A stretch of DNA of 64,000 nt. Origin: Mya arenaria (lineage: Eukaryota > Mollusca > Bivalvia > Myida > Myidae). Location: positions 6,471,001-6,535,000 of the forward strand of contig NC_069131.1 of assembly GCF_026914265.1 (NCBI RefSeq), given 5' to 3'. Shown here one piece after another: positions 61,305 to 64,000 of this stretch; the first letter of the stretch is position 1, and the number at the start of each line of letters is the position of its first letter. The notes under the pieces are model-generated. The model had not been told where the DNA came from and did not search any database. It saw nothing but the letters and a program-made list of their open reading frames with translations. Both the position numbers and the translations under genes were made by a program.

Positions 61305-61580
61305 CGCGGATCCAGGAGGGGGGGGGGGCACCCGGCGCCCCCTAAAATCGTACAAGTTTACTTTTTATTTCAATATAGGAGGAAAACGAAATAAAATACG
61401 ACCAAAAATGTACCATTTCGGATTAGAAATTGTGAAAAAAAAATCTTGGGGGAGTACCGCCCTGCCAAAACATTTAACCAGATAAATTTCGATTTTGAGG
61501 GAGGGGCGCAAGTCAAAAGGTTATAGGTCCTTACGTTACGCACCCTCTTACGTCGATTCCTTGATACGCCCCTAACCAAA
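61305..61580. repeat. dispersed repeat with GCACCCGG start, copy 1
   Basis: The opening GGATCCAGG-poly(G)-CACCCGGCGCCCCC, then TTTATTTCAATATAGGAG and ATGYACCATTTC, recur at 62,164-62,295. A non-coding, probably non-autonomous element. Confidence 0.6.
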
Positions 61581-62163
61581 CTGACATTCTCTAAACTTAT
61601 CATTCAGTTCTCAACAACTTTTTATTATATTGCTTAAAATAAGAAAAAATATATACATAAAACGTACTTTTAAAGCACAATATTACAACATGATAATAGT
61701 TTTATTGGCTAATATGCATATACTTATTTAAAAAAGCTTTAACGAATGAACCTTGATTTTCTTTTTTTCATAAATAAACACTTAAACGATGTAATATGAG
61801 ATCATCAACATGGATACTATGGCTGTATATGTTTACACGATAGCTATGAATGTTGTCTTAAGTTTCATATATATTTATGAAATAATTTCAACATTTGTAT
61901 ATTCAACATTGTATATTGGTTGCTTTACTGGTATGATGTAAGAATTGAATCAACTGTAAATAGCACTCTGCATTTATGCATTTGTCCACATTGAGCATGG
62001 TCTACTGGATATTCTGATGCCATACTTAAACTAAAAACTTTATCTTCAAAGTGACACGACTGAAGTGATACCTCTGTATATTGCATGGTCAGAGTTATCC
62101 CCCTTTTGTAAATAGAGAAAATAGAAAAAAAGTATTGACTTACCACTTAACGTCTTTTTGCTC
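61581..62163. other. intergenic DNA; no gene seen
   Basis: AT-rich, no feature recognised. Confidence 0.4.
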
Positions 62164-62295
62164 ACTGGCGGATACAGAGGGGGTGCACCCGGTGCCCCAC
62201 CCCCTTTATTCGTCCAAATTTAATTTTGATTTCAGTATAGGAGACAAAGATAATATAACAAGCCCGAAATGCACCATTTCCGACTAAAATTGTTA
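62164..62295. repeat. dispersed repeat with GCACCCGG start, copy 2 (partial)
   Basis: Left half of the repeat at 61,305-61,580 only; it stops after the CACCATTTCCGACTAAAATTG block. Confidence 0.6.
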
Positions 62296-62403
62296 ACATT
62301 TTCAATATTCACTATGTGAAAGGCGACTGTGCGATAACATCTGAGGGCTAACACGTTTCAGATAAATGAAAAGATGGATTGTGGCTCCAGTTTTTAATGA
62401 AAC

Positions 62404-62474
62404 AAAGGGCAGTCTTTACCGTTTGACTGAGAGCCCCGCCTTCGTTCTATTACCGGGGTTTGAGACTGCCCTAA
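62404..62474. repeat. short inverted repeat, AGGGCAGTCT ... AGACTGCCCT
   Basis: An imperfect hairpin about 70 bp long whose arms share AAGGGCAGTCT/AGACTGCCCT and ACCG/CGGGGT-type pairing inside. It could be a small foldback element. Confidence 0.5.
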
Positions 62475-62933
62475 TTTAAAATGGTGCAGAAATAGGAAAG
62501 TTATCTTTGTTAAAAGTCTTCATTCGATTTCTCTCTATTTCCTTGACGTCAGACTGTAGAGACATTAGAATGGAATACATGGCTGGTCTGGCGAATTGGT
62601 CTTCATATATGTCGCCATCTATGCATGATTATTATGTCATTGTGTGGAGCGCAAGAAGAGAATAGGCCCGTAATGCACCAGTCAATTAAACCCGCCCCTA
62701 GGTCCGGGGTATACCGGGGAAAGTGGGGGGAAATGGGGCGTGTTTTTACCTTCCAGGTGGCCCCACAGTGCCGAGTGAATGCGGTGGTTTTGTTTTCGCG
62801 CCGAAAATAGCGGGAAATGGGCCGTTGCTTTGTGCCGGGAAGTATGCGTTCTTTTAACGGGATTCGTCCGCGATTTAGCAAAGCTTCTCCCGGTGTTTAA
62901 TGAGAACTCGCGAGATTATAAGTATCTTACATG

Positions 62934-63033
62934 GCCGCGAGTGTAAGATAGGTTCATTCCGACCCGAGCATAGGGTGTTCTTCGCAAAACACCCTGCGCG
63001 AGGGTCAGGATGAACCTATCTTACACTCGCGGC
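62934..63033. repeat. 100-bp near-perfect hairpin
   Basis: The arms 62,934-62,965 and 63,002-63,033 are inverted copies (GCCGCGAGTGTAAGATAGGT core) with two mismatches. A second hairpin, AGGGTGTT/AACACCCT, sits in the loop. Confidence 0.9.
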
Positions 63034-63049
63034 TATGGTAGATGCTTTT

Positions 63050-63495
63050 TCTCCCACCTCAGTTAAACAAAATTAAGTAAGAATGTATTTTTTGCTGGAA
63101 CTCTTTTGTGCTTAGTAAAAATTATTGCGTATGGATATGCGATAATTCGTGGTTGTCATGGATATGCGCGCAGTGATTCAGATTATGTTAATAGTCAAAT
63201 CGGTGTTTAAATAGTTCTAAGGAGAGAGAAGCATTATTTCTTGAAAGGTGCGTGAAAACTGTTTTACGGGGACATTTGAAGCGAGAAATACTTAATTAGC
63301 GTTCTAAATATTGCCACAAGAAAGGATTTCCATGATGCTACAGACGATAGTCTTTAACAAGGGAGGTAATTACAATGTGGTGACCATTATAAAGGAGTTC
63401 CATACGGGCATTTTATCTTCGCCCGTGGGCAAGATAAGAATTTCTAGCATGACTAAATTATTGGACCTACTTATCTGAGGTGGGAGAAATTCTCG
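63050..63495. mobile_element. possible small inverted-repeat element
   Basis: A perfect 14-bp pair, TTCTCCCACCTCAG on the left and CTGAGGTGGGAGAA on the right, is about 430 bp apart. Together with the neighbouring hairpin it makes up the DNA that splits the family G copy. Confidence 0.5.
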
Positions 63496-63672
63496 TATGC
63501 TTTAAATATGTACATTAAAATAGGCCTTACCTAGGATGTCCCCTGGGTGCGGGGGGATTTGGCGGGGATTTTACCAGCAGTTTGGATTTAACCTGGGATT
63601 GGCTGGACCGAAAGTCAAAGTCCCTGCTATTCCCCGGGCCTGGGGAAGGGGTACAATTGACTTGTGCATAAT

Positions 63673-64000
63673 ATATTTGCTTCTTTCACCGCAAGTCGTT
63701 GAAGCCGTGCAGGATGGAACAACCGTTTGCTACTAGCTGCCTGATATGAGGTTTACTAGTCGGGCATCCTTGCAATGACCGTGTGTCATCTGCAAGCCAA
63801 CCCCTGCCTATTTCCTCTTCTCGACTCATTTGAGCGCACTTTAAATATCTTACAGACATAATTTTCTCTTGGTAGTTCTTTTCTTTAACATCATTTTCAG
63901 TATACAGTATCGTTCGGTTTTCTGTTGTTGTTTTTACACACCAGTTCCTGTGGTTTATTTTGATTCCTGGTGAGAAGATATTATCACAACGGTAGATTTA
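63673..64000. other. window edge; no gene seen
   Basis: No supported frame, RNA gene or repeat. Confidence 0.4.

Larger units (their letters stand above)
62662..63672. mobile_element. GC-rich foldback element (family G), copy 3, split by inserted DNA
   Basis: The left half (62,662-62,830, starting TGCACCAGTCAATTAAACCC) and right half (63,520-63,672, from GGCCTTACCTAGGATGTCCC to ACAATTGACTTGTGCA) match consecutive parts of the copy at 56,570-56,888. About 690 bp of unrelated DNA sits between them, with a long hairpin and an inner inverted repeat. Confidence 0.7.

Overview
The window reads as AT-rich, intron-rich animal nuclear DNA. It is most likely from a bivalve or related mollusc. That guess rests on tRNA-derived SINEs, many short inverted-repeat elements, very large tandem arrays and small modular secreted proteins; nothing in the sequence names the species. 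There are no operons or prokaryotic signals, and most long open frames are accidental.

Left part (1-17,000). A plus-strand gene of unknown function enters from the left edge and ends at 1,015. Converging on it is a complete minus-strand RCC1L (WBSCR16) homologue, 11,879 to 3,356. I resolved it into 11 exons with consistent splice phases and an intact 455-residue product. To its right, on the plus strand, are the last two coding exons (14,344-16,497) of a ureidoglycolate-lyase-like (AllA family, cupin) gene; its start was not found. Introns carry MITEs, two tRNA-derived SINEs, a LINE 3' tail and a minisatellite.

Middle (17,000-23,550). Short palindromic elements lead into a fragmentary, minus-strand BEL/Pao LTR-retroelement fossil. 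It is split by a 5'-truncated LINE (about 19,637-22,230).

Right-centre (23,550-56,540). This is the most interesting part. Two paralogous minus-strand genes lie head-to-tail in a tandem segmental duplication (block A about 23,570-42,620; block B about 43,300-56,540). Each encodes a small secreted protein: an exon carrying only the initiator ATG, a signal-peptide exon, Cys-rich EGF/EB-like modules on symmetric phase 1-1 exons, and a final exon with a short hydrophobic C-terminus (GPI-signal-like or a short membrane anchor). Gene A makes 149 residues with two six-Cys modules; gene B makes 307 residues with six. Each has a poly(A) signal about 60 nt past the stop, and the two share a near-identical 33-bp block just upstream of the ATG exon. 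The locus is full of tandem arrays, several seeded from the genes themselves: a 97-bp satellite derived from the 3' edge and splice donor of a module exon, a 68-bp array seeded from a module intron, and 47-bp minisatellites at the same promoter-proximal place upstream of both genes. Relic exon copies show that modules are still being gained and lost.

Right end (56,540-64,000). I found no gene here. It holds GC-rich foldback elements, a TTAA-flanked MITE with an internal tRNA-like promoter, a 33-bp minisatellite, other short inverted-repeat elements and a near-perfect long hairpin at 62,934-63,033.
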